NCBI GenBank assembly: GCA_024644535.1
Contig: JAHEKX010000027.1
Span: 20,037-84,036 of the forward strand
Reading direction: 5' to 3'
DNA from: Gammaproteobacteria bacterium
GTDB lineage: Bacteria > Pseudomonadota > Gammaproteobacteria > Pseudomonadales > Halieaceae
DNA: 64,000 nucleotides
In this document: positions 36,798 through 47,217 of the stretch, in pieces
How positions within the stretch are numbered: the first letter of the stretch is position 1
Layout of the letters: each line of letters starts with the position of its first letter
Translations under genes and position numbers: made by a program
Notes under the pieces: model-generated
Databases searched by the model: none
What the model was told of the DNA's origin: nothing
Seen by the model: the letters and a program-made list of their open reading frames with translations, nothing else

Positions 36798-39374
36798 TTA
36801 CTCGGCGTTATCGCCTTCAGCCGAGTCAGTGTCACCTGACAGCTCGTCTGATTCATCAATTTGCGTAATACGCACCAATTCCTCGCCCTCTTTCAGGCGA
36901 ATGACTCGAACACCCTGAGTATTTCGACCCAAGCTCGAAATTTCTGATACGCGAGTACGTACCATCGTTCCTTGGTTCGAGATCAACATCAGCTCATCCG
37001 CTTCGCCAACCTGCACCGCGCCCACTAATGGGCCATTGCGATCGTTTGTCACCATCGCAATAACACCTTTGGTGCCTCGACCTTTTCGCGGAAACTCGGA
37101 TGCCATTGTCTTCTTGCCATAGCCGTTCGCACTGGCGGTAAGCACATAGCTATCCTCCTGCGGAATAATCAAGGCGATCATTTCGTCTTCATCCCCCATC
37201 CGGATACCGCGCACACCGCGCGCTGTGCGCCCCATAGGACGAACATCTTGCTCGGCAAAGCGCACCGCTTTACCAGCGCTACTCATCAACATCACATCTG
37301 ACTCACCGTGCGTGATCGCAGTTCCGACCAGCACGTCGTCTTCGGCCAATTCCAGCGCACGTAAACCCACGCTCCGTGGACGTGAAAAATCGGTCAAAGC
37401 TGTTTTCTTGACAATGCCCTTAGCCGTGGCCATAAAGATGTAGTGGTCTTCGGTGTACTCTGCCACAGGCAAAATCGAGGTGACTCGCTCGCCCGGATCG
37501 AGCGGCAACAGGTTCACCATGGGACGACCACGAGACTGACGCCCTGCAACAGGAATTTGATAAACCTTCAACCAATACACTTTGCCCAAGTTGGTAAAAC
37601 ATAAAATGGTCGAATGCGTCGACGCCACCAGCAAATGCTCGACAAAATCTTCGTCTTTGACTGCCGTAGCACTTTTTCCCATTCCTCCCCGACGCTGAGC
37701 TTGATAGTCCGACAGCGGCTGCGTTTTCGCATACCCGCCGTGCGAAATAGTCACCACGCGATCTTCCGGCGTGATCAAGTCTTCTACCGACAGGTCGTGC
37801 TGAGAATCGACAATTTCGGTCACACGCTCATCGCCGAATTCCTCGACCACTTCTTCAAGCTCTTCTCGGATCACCTGCTTTAAACGGTCCGAGTCACCTA
37901 AAATGTGCAGGTAATCGGCAATTTCTTTCAGCTTTTCTTGGTACTCATTCAGCAGCTTTTCGTGCTCAAGGCCCGTTAAGCGATGCAAGCGCAATTCCAA
38001 AATCGCTTGCGCCTGCGCTGGAGATAGTCGGTACATGCCATCATGCAAACCGTAATAATCCTCTAACCCATCGGGACGGCAAGCATCTTCGCCAGCCTGC
38101 TCCAGCATGGCTACCACATCGCCGGGAGACCACACTTTCGCCAATAGCCCCTCGCGGGCATCGGCTGGGCTCGGAGAGTTCTTAATGAGCTCGATGATAG
38201 GGTCAATGTTGGCGAGCGCAATCGCCAAACCTTCAAGTAAATGCCCTCGCTCTCGAGCTTTGCGCAATAAATAAATGGTTCGACGCGTAACGACTTCGCG
38301 ACGGTGACGCAAAAAGGCATCAATAATTTCTTTTAAATTCATCACCTTGGGCTGGCCGTTTTCTAGCGCGACCATATTAATACCGAACACAGATTGCAGC
38401 TGAGTCTGAGCATACAAATTGTTCAGCACCACATCACCCATCTCACCGCGCTTGAGTTCGATAACGACACGCAGACCGTCTTTATCGGACTCATCACGAA
38501 GCTCGGAAATACCCTCAAGCTTTTTCTCTTTTACCAGCTCTGCAATGCGCTCAATCAGGCGCGCCTTGTTCAACTGGTAAGGAATTTCGTGAATGATAAT
38601 GGTGTCGCGATTTTTGGCTTCGTCAGTAATGACCTCAGCTTTCGCACGCACATAGATACGACCTCTACCAGTGCGATAGGCCTGCAAAATTCCAGCGCGA
38701 CCGCTGATAATGGCACCCGTTGGAAAATCGGGCCCAGGTATGTGCTCCATCAATTCGTCGATGGTGATTTCGGGGTTGTTCAGCAGGGCCATACACGCAC
38801 TGACTACTTCGGTCATGTTGTGCGGCGGGATATTAGTCGCCATACCAACTGCGATACCCGACGATCCATTGATTAACAGATTAGGAATACGCGTCGGAAG
38901 AACTGCTGGGATTTGCTCGGTGCCGTCGTAGTTATCAACAAAATCGACGGTTTCTTTATCCAAATCTGCCAACATTGCGTGTGCGATTTTGCGCATGCGG
39001 ATCTCGGTGTAACGCATGGCCGCAGCCGAGTCGCCATCAATCGACCCAAAGTTGCCCTGACCATCAACCAGCATATAGCGTAACGAGAAAGGCTGAGCCA
39101 TACGTACAATGGTGTCGTAAACCGCCGAGTCACCGTGTGGGTGATATTTACCGATCACGTCACCCACTACGCGGGCAGACTTTTTGTAGGCCTTGTTCCA
39201 GTCGTTCGATAATTCGTTCATTGCGAATAGCACGCGGCGATGCACCGGCTTGAGTCCATCGCGCACATCGGGAAGAGCTCGCCCAACGATAACGCTCATG
39301 GCGTAATCAAGATATGACTGTTTTAGCTCGTCTTCGATATTAACTGGAAAAATTTCTTTTGCTAACTCGCCCAT
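36798..39374 (-). CDS. gyrA: DNA gyrase subunit A
   Basis: 858 residues. Topoisomerase IIA motifs are [23 protein letters not shown], and the catalytic Tyr in AAMRYTEIR near residue 122. The quinolone-determining region keeps the Ser and Asp of the sensitive form (GDSAVYD). The GyrA box QRRGGMG precedes the six-bladed C-terminal beta-pinwheel. The acidic tail is short. With GyrB it introduces negative supercoils. A consensus TATAAT lies about 80 bp upstream. serC follows closely. Confidence 0.97.
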   Translation of the reverse strand: MGELAKEIFPVNIEDELKQSYLDYAMSVIVGRALPDVRDGLKPVHRRVLFAMNELSNDWNKAYKKSARVVGDVIGKYHPHGDSAVYDTIVRMAQPFSLRYMLVDGQGNFGSIDGDSAAAMRYTEIRMRKIAHAMLADLDKETVDFVDNYDGTEQIPAVLPTRIPNLLINGSSGIAVGMATNIPPHNMTEVVSACMALLNNPEITIDELMEHIPGPDFPTGAIISGRAGILQAYRTGRGRIYVRAKAEVITDEAKNRDTIIIHEIPYQLNKARLIERIAELVKEKKLEGISELRDESDKDGLRVVIELKRGEMGDVVLNNLYAQTQLQSVFGINMVALENGQPKVMNLKEIIDAFLRHRREVVTRRTIYLLRKARERGHLLEGLAIALANIDPIIELIKNSPSPADAREGLLAKVWSPGDVVAMLEQAGEDACRPDGLEDYYGLHDGMYRLSPAQAQAILELRLHRLTGLEHEKLLNEYQEKLKEIADYLHILGDSDRLKQVIREELEEVVEEFGDERVTEIVDSQHDLSVEDLITPEDRVVTISHGGYAKTQPLSDYQAQRRGGMGKSATAVKDEDFVEHLLVASTHSTILCFTNLGKVYWLKVYQIPVAGRQSRGRPMVNLLPLDPGERVTSILPVAEYTEDHYIFMATAKGIVKKTALTDFSRPRSVGLRALELAEDDVLVGTAITHGESDVMLMSSAGKAVRFAEQDVRPMGRTARGVRGIRMGDEDEMIALIIPQEDSYVLTASANGYGKKTMASEFPRKGRGTKGVIAMVTNDRNGPLVGAVQVGEADELMLISNQGTMVRTRVSEISSLGRNTQGVRVIRLKEGEELVRITQIDESDELSGDTDSAEGDNAE

Positions 39375-39452
39375 AGGCTTTAAAACACCCCTGTCTGCGG
39401 GTTGCGCCCACCAGTTTAAGTCTGGCGACGTTCCCTTCGTTTTAATCCGCTG

Positions 39453-39458
39453 ATTATA
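39453..39458 (-). promoter_or_regulatory. Candidate -10 element for gyrA
   Basis: A perfect TATAAT on the minus strand, about 80 bp before the gyrA start. No good -35 is found 16-18 bp upstream, so only the -10 is called. Confidence 0.4.
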
Positions 39459-39575
39459 CGCTTTCAGGCCCCTAACCGCTAATTTTTTAGGGTTTCGCTT
39501 GGGGAGCAGAATGCGGCGGCGAAAATTCCGATATACTGCGCGTCTCTAGTACCCTGCAAATCAAAAGGAAGCGAT

Positions 39576-40922
39576 ATGCCAAGTCCTCTCGAGCTACACG
39601 CAGCCTGGGTTTACACCGGTGACGCCCATTCAGATCTACTTAAGGATCATACGCTTTGCGTCGACGAAAATGGCAAAATAGAAGCGCTAATCCCAAGCCA
39701 AGAAGCCCCCAGGGATCCACGTGCGCAGCAAGTCGAGCTTAACAACCATCTGCTAATGCCTGGACTAATCAACTGCCACGGGCACGCTGCCATGACCTTA
39801 TTAAGGGGATTCGCCGACGATCTGGCCTTGACCCCCTGGCTGCAAGATCACATTTGGCCGACCGAGGCCCGCTGGGTAGACGCCGACTTTGTGACCGATG
39901 GGGTCAACATCGCCATGGCCGAAATGATCAAAACAGGCACCACGACGTTTAGCGACCAGTATTTCTTTCCTGACAGTACAGCCCAGGCGGCCAGCGACGC
40001 AGGCATGCGTTGCCAGGTGAATTTCCCGCTGATTAACGTGCCTACACAATGGGCGAGCACACCCAACGAGTATCTAATCAAGGGCCTAGCGGTGCGCGAT
40101 AAATTCAAGTCGAGCGAACTCATTTCGGTTATTTTTGGCCCGCATTCTCCTTACTCGCTGGAAGAAGACGATATTGCAAAGATTGCGACGCTCGCCAATG
40201 AGCTGGAAATGGGAATACAAATGCATGTGCACGAGACGAAGTCCGAGGTACTGCACGCGGTCGAGATTAACGGCGAACGACCCATTGCAACCCTAAACCG
40301 CTTGGGTATGCTTGGACCTCACATGCAGTGTGTGCATATGGTCTGGCTCAGCAAAGATGACATTCGCGCCGTTGCTGATTCAGGATCACATGTTGTTCAT
40401 TGCCCCAGCTCCAATATGAAACTCGCGTCGGGCGCTTGCCCTGTTAACGATCTATTAAAAGCGGGGGTCAATGTCGCTATCGGCACCGATGGCGCTGCAT
40501 CGAATAACGGCCTAAATTTGTTTGCCGAGGTCAGACTGGCAGCCCTGCTAGCCAAACTCACCAGCGAAAACCCCGCCAGCTTGAATGCTAAACACGCACT
40601 GCATATGGCGACTCTAGGTGGCGCCAAAGCATTGGGCCTCGACAATGAAACAGGCAGTCTAGAGCAGGGAAAATGGGCGGATATTATCGCTATAAGCTTT
40701 GACGACGCTTCTATGCAGCCCCTACACAACCCAATCTCACAGGTAGTCTATGCCGGGCATGGAGCGCATGTGCAGCACAGCTGGGTCGCTGGTCGCCACC
40801 TCTTGAACGATGGTAAACTGCAAACGCTAGATGAAGCCCAAATTATTCGTCGCGCTCAAGCTTGGCGGGGCAAAATCGCCAGCAATGCAAACCCCACGAA
40901 ATCAGCTAAGGAACTCGCATGA
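39576..40922 (+). CDS. mtaD: 5-methylthioadenosine/S-adenosylhomocysteine deaminase (TRZ/ATZ family)
   Basis: 448 residues of the amidohydrolase superfamily. Metal ligands are in GLINCHGHAAM, a lone His in QMHVHETKSE, HVVHCPSSN and the Asp in IGTDGAASNNG. The enzyme deaminates MTA or SAH in the purine/methionine salvage route. AAGGA lies before the start. The order after gyrA, mtaD-ubiG-mupP-SDR, is that known from Pseudomonas. It overlaps ubiG by 4 bp. Confidence 0.88.
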   Translation: MPSPLELHAAWVYTGDAHSDLLKDHTLCVDENGKIEALIPSQEAPRDPRAQQVELNNHLLMPGLINCHGHAAMTLLRGFADDLALTPWLQDHIWPTEARWVDADFVTDGVNIAMAEMIKTGTTTFSDQYFFPDSTAQAASDAGMRCQVNFPLINVPTQWASTPNEYLIKGLAVRDKFKSSELISVIFGPHSPYSLEEDDIAKIATLANELEMGIQMHVHETKSEVLHAVEINGERPIATLNRLGMLGPHMQCVHMVWLSKDDIRAVADSGSHVVHCPSSNMKLASGACPVNDLLKAGVNVAIGTDGAASNNGLNLFAEVRLAALLAKLTSENPASLNAKHALHMATLGGAKALGLDNETGSLEQGKWADIIAISFDDASMQPLHNPISQVVYAGHGAHVQHSWVAGRHLLNDGKLQTLDEAQIIRRAQAWRGKIASNANPTKSAKELA

Positions 40923-41626
40923 AGGCTCACACCAATGTCGATCAAGACGAGATCAGCAAATTCGAAGCGCTAGCATCACGCTGGTGGGACGAGCACGGCG
41001 AATTCAAGCCGCTGCATCAAATCAATCCGCTGCGAGCAAATTACATCGACACCCACTCACCCGTAGCCGAACGCAAGGTCATCGACGTCGGTTGTGGCGG
41101 CGGCATTCTATCCGAGTCTCTGGCTTTCCGCGGCGCCGATGTAACCGGTATCGATATGGGTGAAGCACCGCTGTCGGTCGCCGAATTGCACAAATTAGAA
41201 TCAGGAGCCAATGTCACCTACAGACGAAGCACCGCCGAGCAAGCAGCCGAAGAAGAACCCGAAGCCTACGATGTAGTTTGCTGCCTAGAAATGCTTGAGC
41301 ACGTACCCGACCCGGGCTCGGTCATTGCTGCCTGTGCGCGCCTAGCCAAGCCAGGTGCCACACTTTACTTCAGCACTATTAATCGCAACCCTAAAGCCTA
41401 TGCCTTCGCGATTATTGGCGCTGAGTACATGCTGAATTTGCTACCCAAAGGCACTCACGACTACCAAAAATTCATTCGCCCCGCCGAGCTCGCGCACTGG
41501 ATACGAGCAGCGGGGCTCGAGCTGGACGACATGATCGGACTGACCTACAACCCTATTAGCCAGCGCTATCGCCTGCAGCCCGGAGATGTATCGGTTAACT
41601 ATATGGTAAGAACGCAAAAACCATGA
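40919..41626 (+). CDS. ubiG: Ubiquinone biosynthesis O-methyltransferase
   Basis: 235 residues. SAM motif I is DVGCGGGILSE (about 60-70), followed by GIDMGEAPLSVA, CLEMLEHVPDP and RNPKAYAFAIIGAEY. UbiG carries out two O-methylations in ubiquinone synthesis. The start and stop overlap neighbours by 4 bp (ATGA). Confidence 0.95.
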   Translation: MKAHTNVDQDEISKFEALASRWWDEHGEFKPLHQINPLRANYIDTHSPVAERKVIDVGCGGGILSESLAFRGADVTGIDMGEAPLSVAELHKLESGANVTYRRSTAEQAAEEEPEAYDVVCCLEMLEHVPDPGSVIAACARLAKPGATLYFSTINRNPKAYAFAIIGAEYMLNLLPKGTHDYQKFIRPAELAHWIRAAGLELDDMIGLTYNPISQRYRLQPGDVSVNYMVRTQKP

Positions 41627-42294
41627 GCCAAACAGTCATCAAAGCCGTTTTGTTTGACCTCGATGGAACCTTAGTCGATACCGCACCAGACTTTTTATGG
41701 GCACTGAATCAAATACGTGCAAGTGCTGCGCAAATTCCCCTCAGCGAGGCCGAAATTCGCACCGCCATCTCTGATGGATCAGCAGGGCTGGTGCGGAATA
41801 CTTTGGGCATTAACGACGACGATCCAACATTTGAACGCACTCGCCAACAACTTCTGACACATTACTTTGACGTTATCGGCGTATACGCCAAGCTCTACCC
41901 GGGGCTTGACGAACTGCTTACCGAGTTTGACGCCAACGGCATTGCTTGGGGGATCTCGACCAATAAACCCAGTATTTACACCAACGCCTTGTTGAATCAA
42001 ATGGCACTACCTAACAGCCCCAGCACCGTGGTTTGTCCCGATCACGTCAGCAAGCCCAAACCGGACCCAGAGCCTTTGCTGTTAAACTGCCAACACTTAA
42101 ACTTGGCTCCTCACCAAGTCGTTTTTGTAGGCGACCACATCCGCGACATCCAAGCAGGCCGCGCCGCCGGCATGCACACTATTGCCGCCGCCTGGGGCTA
42201 CCTAGACGCGCCAGAAGAAGCAGAGAACTGGAACGCAGACGCCGTCTGCTACCGCAGCGAAGATTTAAACCAAGTCATTAAGGACTGGAGATGA
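41623..42294 (+). CDS. mupP: N-acetylmuramic acid 6-phosphate phosphatase (MupP), HAD superfamily
   Basis: 223 residues. HAD motifs are DLDGTLVDTAPD (nucleophile), STNKP, KPKPDPEP and GDHIRDIQAGR. It resembles phosphoglycolate phosphatases, but its place between ubiG and a YciK-type SDR matches Pseudomonas MupP, which dephosphorylates MurNAc-6-P in cell-wall recycling. The other recycling genes (amgK, murU) are not in the window. Confidence 0.75.
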   Translation: MSQTVIKAVLFDLDGTLVDTAPDFLWALNQIRASAAQIPLSEAEIRTAISDGSAGLVRNTLGINDDDPTFERTRQQLLTHYFDVIGVYAKLYPGLDELLTEFDANGIAWGISTNKPSIYTNALLNQMALPNSPSTVVCPDHVSKPKPDPEPLLLNCQHLNLAPHQVVFVGDHIRDIQAGRAAGMHTIAAAWGYLDAPEEAENWNADAVCYRSEDLNQVIKDWR

Positions 42295-43043
42295 AGTATT
42301 CAGACATAGCCCCCTTTAACACCTCAGTCGAGTTAAGCGATAAAGTCATTTTGATTACCGGTGCGGGAGCGGGTATTGGCGAGCAGCTGGCTATTGGTGC
42401 GGCACGCGCAGGCGCTACCGTTTTGCTGCTGGGTCGCAACGAAGTCGCGCTCAATGGGGTGTACGACCAGATTATTGGCGAAGGCCTAGCTGAGCCAGTG
42501 GTCATACCCATGGACTTGGCCACGCTTGACGAGCAGCAGGCCAACCAGTTGAGCCACATGATCGGCAATGCTTTCGGCCGCCTTGACGGACTCGTACACA
42601 ACGCGAGTCTTCTGGGTAAGTTAGGACCAATTGCAACCACCAACCTGAGTGAGTGGTCGCAGGTCATGAACGTTAACGCCCTCGCACCTGTCGCCATAAC
42701 CAAGGCGCTTCTGCCCTTACTGAATGAATCGCAAGCCGCTTCTATTATCTTCACTAGCAGCGGCGTGGGACGGCAGGCGCGTGCTTTTTGGGGCGCCTAC
42801 TCAGCCTCAAAATTCGCCACAGAGGCTATCGCTGGCATTTTAGCTGCCGAATTAGAAACCGACGGCATTCGAGTAAATTGTGTAAATCCCGGTGCGACCA
42901 ACACAAAAATGCGACGCGCTGCTTTTCCTGGTGAGTCGCCCGACAGCAATGCCAGCGCCGAGAGTTTAGTTCCCGCCTACCTATTCTTGCTCAGCGAGTA
43001 CGCCAAGAACATACACGGCGCCAGCATCGATCTGCAAAAATAA
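42291..43043 (+). CDS. yciK: YciK-family short-chain oxidoreductase
   Basis: 250 residues. TGAGAGIGEQ cofactor motif, VHNAS, the FTSSGVGRQ active-site Ser strand and YSASK. YciK-type reductases use NADP(H); the native substrate is not known. The start overlaps mupP by 4 bp. The hairpin at its stop codon may terminate it. Confidence 0.8.
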   Translation: MKYSDIAPFNTSVELSDKVILITGAGAGIGEQLAIGAARAGATVLLLGRNEVALNGVYDQIIGEGLAEPVVIPMDLATLDEQQANQLSHMIGNAFGRLDGLVHNASLLGKLGPIATTNLSEWSQVMNVNALAPVAITKALLPLLNESQAASIIFTSSGVGRQARAFWGAYSASKFATEAIAGILAAELETDGIRVNCVNPGATNTKMRRAAFPGESPDSNASAESLVPAYLFLLSEYAKNIHGASIDLQK

Positions 43044-43058
43044 GGCCCTAGTGGGCCT
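43043..43058. terminator. Convergent terminator between yciK and rluB
   Basis: AGGCCC and GGGCCT pair around TAGT; on the minus strand TTATTTTTG follows, on the plus strand CGTTTACTTTTT. It serves rluB best and possibly both genes. Confidence 0.7.
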
Positions 43059-43061
43059 CGT

Positions 43062-43958
43062 TTACTTTTTCGCCTTAGCTTTTCTCAGCTGACGGTCCAT
43101 ACTCTTGCGCTCATCAACCGACAACTCTGGCACGGCCTTGGGCGGCAACTTGGCCATAGTATAAAGCACGTCAACGTCTTTTTGTTCAAGCTCCATCCAC
43201 TTGCCCTGCTTAACCTTAGACGGAATGAATACGTCCCCGTAGCGAACGCGTTTTAGGCGCGAGACCGTTAAGCCTTGAGATTCCCACAGGCGACGCACTT
43301 CGCGGTTCCGACCTTCCATCAGCACTACATAGAACCAATGGTTAATACCGTCACCACCACCATCCTGAATATCGGTAAATCGAGCAAACCCATCGTCAAG
43401 CTCGATACCACTGATAAGGCGTTGCAAGGTATCGGTATCCCACTCCCCCATAACACGAACCATGTACTCCCGCTCAATCACCGCCGATGGATGCATCAAG
43501 GCGTTAGCGAGCTCTCCATCGGTTGTAAACAGCAGCAAGCCCGAAGTGTTGAAATCTAACCGGCCGATACTGATCCAACGGCCACCCTTAACTCTGGGCA
43601 GTCGTTCGAATACTGTACGACGCCCCTCAGGGTCTTTGCGTGTGCAGACCTCTCCGGTAGGCTTATGGTATAGCAAGCAACGAACGGCTTCCGCCGGAGC
43701 GCGTGACAGGGCGTGACCGTCGACTTCGATTACCGCGTTATCGCAAACTCGGTCGCCCAGCTCAGCGATACGCCCATCCAATTTGACTCGACCGTCGGAA
43801 ATCCATTTTTCCATTTCACGGCGCGAACCCAAACCTGCGCGCGCCAATACTTTTTGCAATTTCTCGTCTTTCTGGCTTTTACCCAACCCCGTTATTTTCG
43901 CTTCTTTTTTAAGGTCGAGCTCAGGCTTCTTGCCTTTCGTTTTGTGTTTATTGCTCAT
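43062..43958 (-). CDS. rluB: 23S rRNA pseudouridine synthase B
   Basis: 298 residues: a Lys-rich N-terminal extension, an S4-like domain ([21 protein letters not shown]), the catalytic Asp in [21 protein letters not shown] and [14 protein letters not shown]. It modifies 23S rRNA at the site equivalent to U2605. The C-terminus is basic. It follows scpB by 32 bp. Confidence 0.9.
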   Translation of the reverse strand: MSNKHKTKGKKPELDLKKEAKITGLGKSQKDEKLQKVLARAGLGSRREMEKWISDGRVKLDGRIAELGDRVCDNAVIEVDGHALSRAPAEAVRCLLYHKPTGEVCTRKDPEGRRTVFERLPRVKGGRWISIGRLDFNTSGLLLFTTDGELANALMHPSAVIEREYMVRVMGEWDTDTLQRLISGIELDDGFARFTDIQDGGGDGINHWFYVVLMEGRNREVRRLWESQGLTVSRLKRVRYGDVFIPSKVKQGKWMELEQKDVDVLYTMAKLPPKAVPELSVDERKSMDRQLRKAKAKK

Positions 43959-43990
43959 TCAACATCCCGTCGATTGTAAAATTTAAAAGT

Positions 43991-44722
43991 TCAGTCAAAT
44001 TCGCGTGAAATAACATCACCGACCGAGTCTTCGTCTGGCTGCTCAAACGCACTTTCGTAGTCGTCTGAAATGTGTTTTTCGGCATCTTGTGCCGGCGCAT
44101 TTGCCGCTGACTGAGCAGCGTCAGTTGCAGTGCCCGCCCCTGCCTCAGCGGACTCAGGCGCGGGCTCAGCAAACCCAAAGTCGGCATTCAGCGTTTCGAA
44201 ATCTCGAACCTCGGCAAGGGGGGGCAGCTGATCAAGACTTTTTAAATTAAAGTAATCCAAAAATTGACGCGTAGTCGCATACATCGCCGGGCGACCAGGG
44301 ACATCTCTATGGCCTACCACTCGCACCCACGAACGCTCCAATAAGGTCTTTACAATATTGCTGCTTACCGCGACACCGCGAATTTCTTCGATTTCTCCAC
44401 GCGTAATAGGTTGGCGATAGGTAATTAACGCCAGGGTTTCGAGCAGGGCGCGGGAGTAGCGCTGCGGGCGCTCTTCCGACAATCGCGCTACCCAGTCGGA
44501 CAAGTTTTGACGAACTTGGAACCTAAAGCCACTGGCAACGCGAACCAACTCGAGCCCCGTCGACTGATAACGCTCCTGCAAAAGCTCAAGGGCTTCTTTA
44601 ATCGTGTCTGGATCAGGCCGCTCATGCTCCTCAAATACTTCTCGCAACTGCGCGGTAGATAGGGGTTTGCCCGCGGCAAACAAAGTCGCCTCTACGATAT
44701 TGGCTAAGTTAATTTCACTCAT
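43991..44722 (-). CDS. scpB: Segregation and condensation protein B
   Basis: 243 residues. Two winged-helix domains: IVEATLFAAGKPLS and LETLALITYRQPITRGEIEEIRGV, with YATTRQFLDYF. The C-terminus is a low-complexity Ala/Glu/Asp tail. ScpB forms the kleisin complex with ScpA and SMC/MksB in chromosome condensation. It overlaps scpA by 4 bp. Confidence 0.93.
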   Translation of the reverse strand: MSEINLANIVEATLFAAGKPLSTAQLREVFEEHERPDPDTIKEALELLQERYQSTGLELVRVASGFRFQVRQNLSDWVARLSEERPQRYSRALLETLALITYRQPITRGEIEEIRGVAVSSNIVKTLLERSWVRVVGHRDVPGRPAMYATTRQFLDYFNLKSLDQLPPLAEVRDFETLNADFGFAEPAPESAEAGAGTATDAAQSAANAPAQDAEKHISDDYESAFEQPDEDSVGDVISREFD

Positions 44723-45591
44723 GATACACGCGCCTTGACATGAATGGGCCCAAAGGCCTCGGTTTGCACAATTTCAACCAATGACTCTTTAATTAGTTCC
44801 ATAATGGCCAAAAAAGTTACCACCACCCCCATGCGGCCCTCCTCGGCTTTAAAGAGCGATACAAAGGGCATAAAACTCTCGCCAGACAGTCGCTCAAGGA
44901 CTTGTGACATCCGCTCGCGGGTCGATAGCGCCTCGCGTTGAATATGATGGCTTTCGAACATGTTAGCGCGCGCCATAACCTCAGAAAAAGCCACTAATAT
45001 TTCTTGCAAACCTACTTCCGGCTCGGGCCGGACTCGCTCAATCTCAGGCGGTGCTGCACTGGTCAAGAACACATCGCGATCCACGCGCGGCAATTCATCG
45101 ATATCCTCAGCCGCCTTTTTAAAGCGCTCGTACTCTTGCAATCGGCGAATCAGTTGCGCTCTGGGATCTTCTTCATCTTCCTCGTCGGCGACTTGCCTCG
45201 GCAAAAGCATTCGCGACTTTATTTCCGCCAGCATGGCCGCCATTAGCAAGTACTCTGCTGCCAATTCAAACTGTAGCGCGTCCATCAGCTCGACATACTG
45301 CATGTACTGCTCGGTAATATCCGAAACATCGATATCTAAAATATCTAAATTCTGCCGACGAATTAAATACAGTAGTAAATCGAGAGGGCCTTCAAACGCC
45401 TCTAATATGACCTCTAAGGCCTGAGGCGGAATATACAAATCTTTGGGGAGTTCAGTCAGCGCCTGCCCCATAACCACAGCAAAGGGCATCTCGCCTTGCT
45501 GCGGTAGAGGCGGTCCCATAACGGCTTTGGGGTTAAAAGGGCTAGTGCCCTTAGCGCCAGCGGTTGGATTACTCAACTTATTCTCCTTCAC
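44719..45591 (-). CDS. scpA: Segregation and condensation protein A
   Basis: 290 residues. The kleisin N-domain EAFEGPLDLLLYLIRRQNLDILDIDVSDITEQYM is clear, then AAEYLLMAAMLAEIKSRMLLP, an acidic linker and the C-terminal winged helix. The first 45 residues are a non-conserved extension, so the true start may be later. It precedes scpB. Confidence 0.92.
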   Translation of the reverse strand: MKENKLSNPTAGAKGTSPFNPKAVMGPPLPQQGEMPFAVVMGQALTELPKDLYIPPQALEVILEAFEGPLDLLLYLIRRQNLDILDIDVSDITEQYMQYVELMDALQFELAAEYLLMAAMLAEIKSRMLLPRQVADEEDEEDPRAQLIRRLQEYERFKKAAEDIDELPRVDRDVFLTSAAPPEIERVRPEPEVGLQEILVAFSEVMARANMFESHHIQREALSTRERMSQVLERLSGESFMPFVSLFKAEEGRMGVVVTFLAIMELIKESLVEIVQTEAFGPIHVKARVS

Positions 45592-45621
45592 TCATCTCGA
45601 GTGTAGTGCAAGTATACCCGA

Positions 45622-46245
45622 CTATAGCCCAAAGGGGGCAATATCCCCTTTGCCTTGTCGCACCAAAACAGGCTCATCGTCGGCTAGATCAATCACACTC
45701 GTCATTTCCAAACCGCAGTAGCCTCCATCAATTACCAGATCGACATCGTGCTCCAGTAAGTCTCGAATCTCGTAGGGATCAATCAAGGGGTCGTCGTCGC
45801 CGGGCATAATCAGAGTAACGCTCATCATGGGCTCGTTCAATTCGGACAGCAGCGCCTGGGCGATAATGTTCTCTGGAACACGCAATCCGATCGTTTTTCG
45901 CTTGGCGTGCAGTAGACGCCGAGGCACTTCAGGCGTGGCCTTTAAAATAAACGTATAGGGCCCTGGCGTTGTGGCCTTCAGTAAGCGATACGCGGCATTA
46001 TCAACACGTGCGAAATTGGCCAGCTCGGATAGATCCCGACACACCAACGTGAAGTTGTGCTTATCATCCAGCTTCCGAATGCGGCGAATTGTATCCAAAG
46101 CGCGTTTATCGCCTATGTGGCAACCCAAAGCATAGGCCGAGTCGGTGGGGTACACCACAATTCCACCCGAGCGAATAATATCGGCCGCTTGCTTAATGAG
46201 TCGTGCCTGCGGGTTGTCCGGATGGATCTGAAAAAATTGACTCAT
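45622..46245 (-). CDS. yciO: YciO-type threonylcarbamoyl-AMP synthase family protein
   Basis: 207 residues, Sua5/YrdC/YciO fold: VVYPTDSAYALGC, KHNFTLVCRDLSELA, PGPYTFILKAT, KRKTIGLRVP. YciO members resemble TsaC but their role in t6A is uncertain. It lies between rnm and scpA, as in E. coli and Pseudomonas. Confidence 0.85.
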   Translation of the reverse strand: MSQFFQIHPDNPQARLIKQAADIIRSGGIVVYPTDSAYALGCHIGDKRALDTIRRIRKLDDKHNFTLVCRDLSELANFARVDNAAYRLLKATTPGPYTFILKATPEVPRRLLHAKRKTIGLRVPENIIAQALLSELNEPMMSVTLIMPGDDDPLIDPYEIRDLLEHDVDLVIDGGYCGLEMTSVIDLADDEPVLVRQGKGDIAPFGL

Positions 46246-46270
46246 TAGTTTTACTCCTTAGGCCGCAGGC

Positions 46271-47110
46271 TCACCAGCCGGCCCAAATAGGGTTAAGATT
46301 ACGCGCAAGTGCCGCATCTAAACCCAAGCGCGGACCCCATTCAGAGTCCGCATGAAAATCACTACCCAGTGACACACTGAGTTCAAAGTCCTCCAGCAAA
46401 CGTCGGACATAGAGGGCGACATCGGCTTGTTCCCTCCCAAGAGGCAACTCCATAGCGCCCCCACCGGCGTTTACAAAAGCAGAGACCAAACGTCTAAGCT
46501 TAGCCCTGGTCATGCCGTAGTGTTGAGGGTGCGCGAGCACGGCCACTCCGCCAGCCTGAACAATCACCTCAACGGCCTGTTCAAGACTTGGCCAAAACAC
46601 TTTAACATCGCCCAATTTACCGCGACCCAACCACCGTTTGAAGGCCGAATTCACAGAATCGCAATACCCAGCTTCAACCAACCATCGAGCAAAATGAGGG
46701 CGCCCAACTTGAGCGCTTCCCGCTATTGCCTTCGCACCCAGGAAAGCGCCATCGAATCCCTGCTTGGCCAGACGACCGGCGATTAACTCGGCGCGCTCTA
46801 TTCTGGCCCGCTCTAAACCCTGTAAATAAGAGTCGAGCGCTGCATTCTGAACATCAAAATTCAAACCCACCACGTGAATCGTAACGCCCTGCCATACGCA
46901 AGATAATTCAGTTCCCGAGATTAATTGTATCGAAGCGGCCGGATTGTTTAATATCCATTCCTGGGCTATCGCTAAACCCTTGATCGTATCGTGATCGGTC
47001 AATGCCATGGTTCCAATATTGGCAGCAACGACACGCGACAGCAGGTCTGGCACTGATAGGGCGCCATCAGAGCATGTGCTGTGCATGTGTAAATCTAAAC
47101 GCTGCGACAT
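46271..47110 (-). CDS. rnm: PHP-domain 5'-3' exoribonuclease AM (YciV/TrpH)
   Basis: 279 residues. PHP metal-binding motifs occur in order: DLHMHSTCSDG, ALTDHDTIKG, SGTELSC, GRPHFARWL, LAHPQHYG and SDFHADS. RNase AM trims 5' ends of rRNA and short RNAs. It precedes yciO, as in enterobacteria, and is divergent from yciB. Confidence 0.85.
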   Translation of the reverse strand: MSQRLDLHMHSTCSDGALSVPDLLSRVVAANIGTMALTDHDTIKGLAIAQEWILNNPAASIQLISGTELSCVWQGVTIHVVGLNFDVQNAALDSYLQGLERARIERAELIAGRLAKQGFDGAFLGAKAIAGSAQVGRPHFARWLVEAGYCDSVNSAFKRWLGRGKLGDVKVFWPSLEQAVEVIVQAGGVAVLAHPQHYGMTRAKLRRLVSAFVNAGGGAMELPLGREQADVALYVRRLLEDFELSVSLGSDFHADSEWGPRLGLDAALARNLNPIWAGW

Positions 47111-47217
47111 TACCGCTTTTATCCACCTTTTGATGTACTTGAACCATTTGCAACAAGTCTTTTGCGTATTGTTGCGTTACCATAGCAAGAGTGTACCACG
47201 ATCACCTCCGAGGCCCG

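Noticed and set aside
36779-36859. Longer serC start at 36859
   Set aside because: Extends into gyrA; AAGGA supports ATG 36778.
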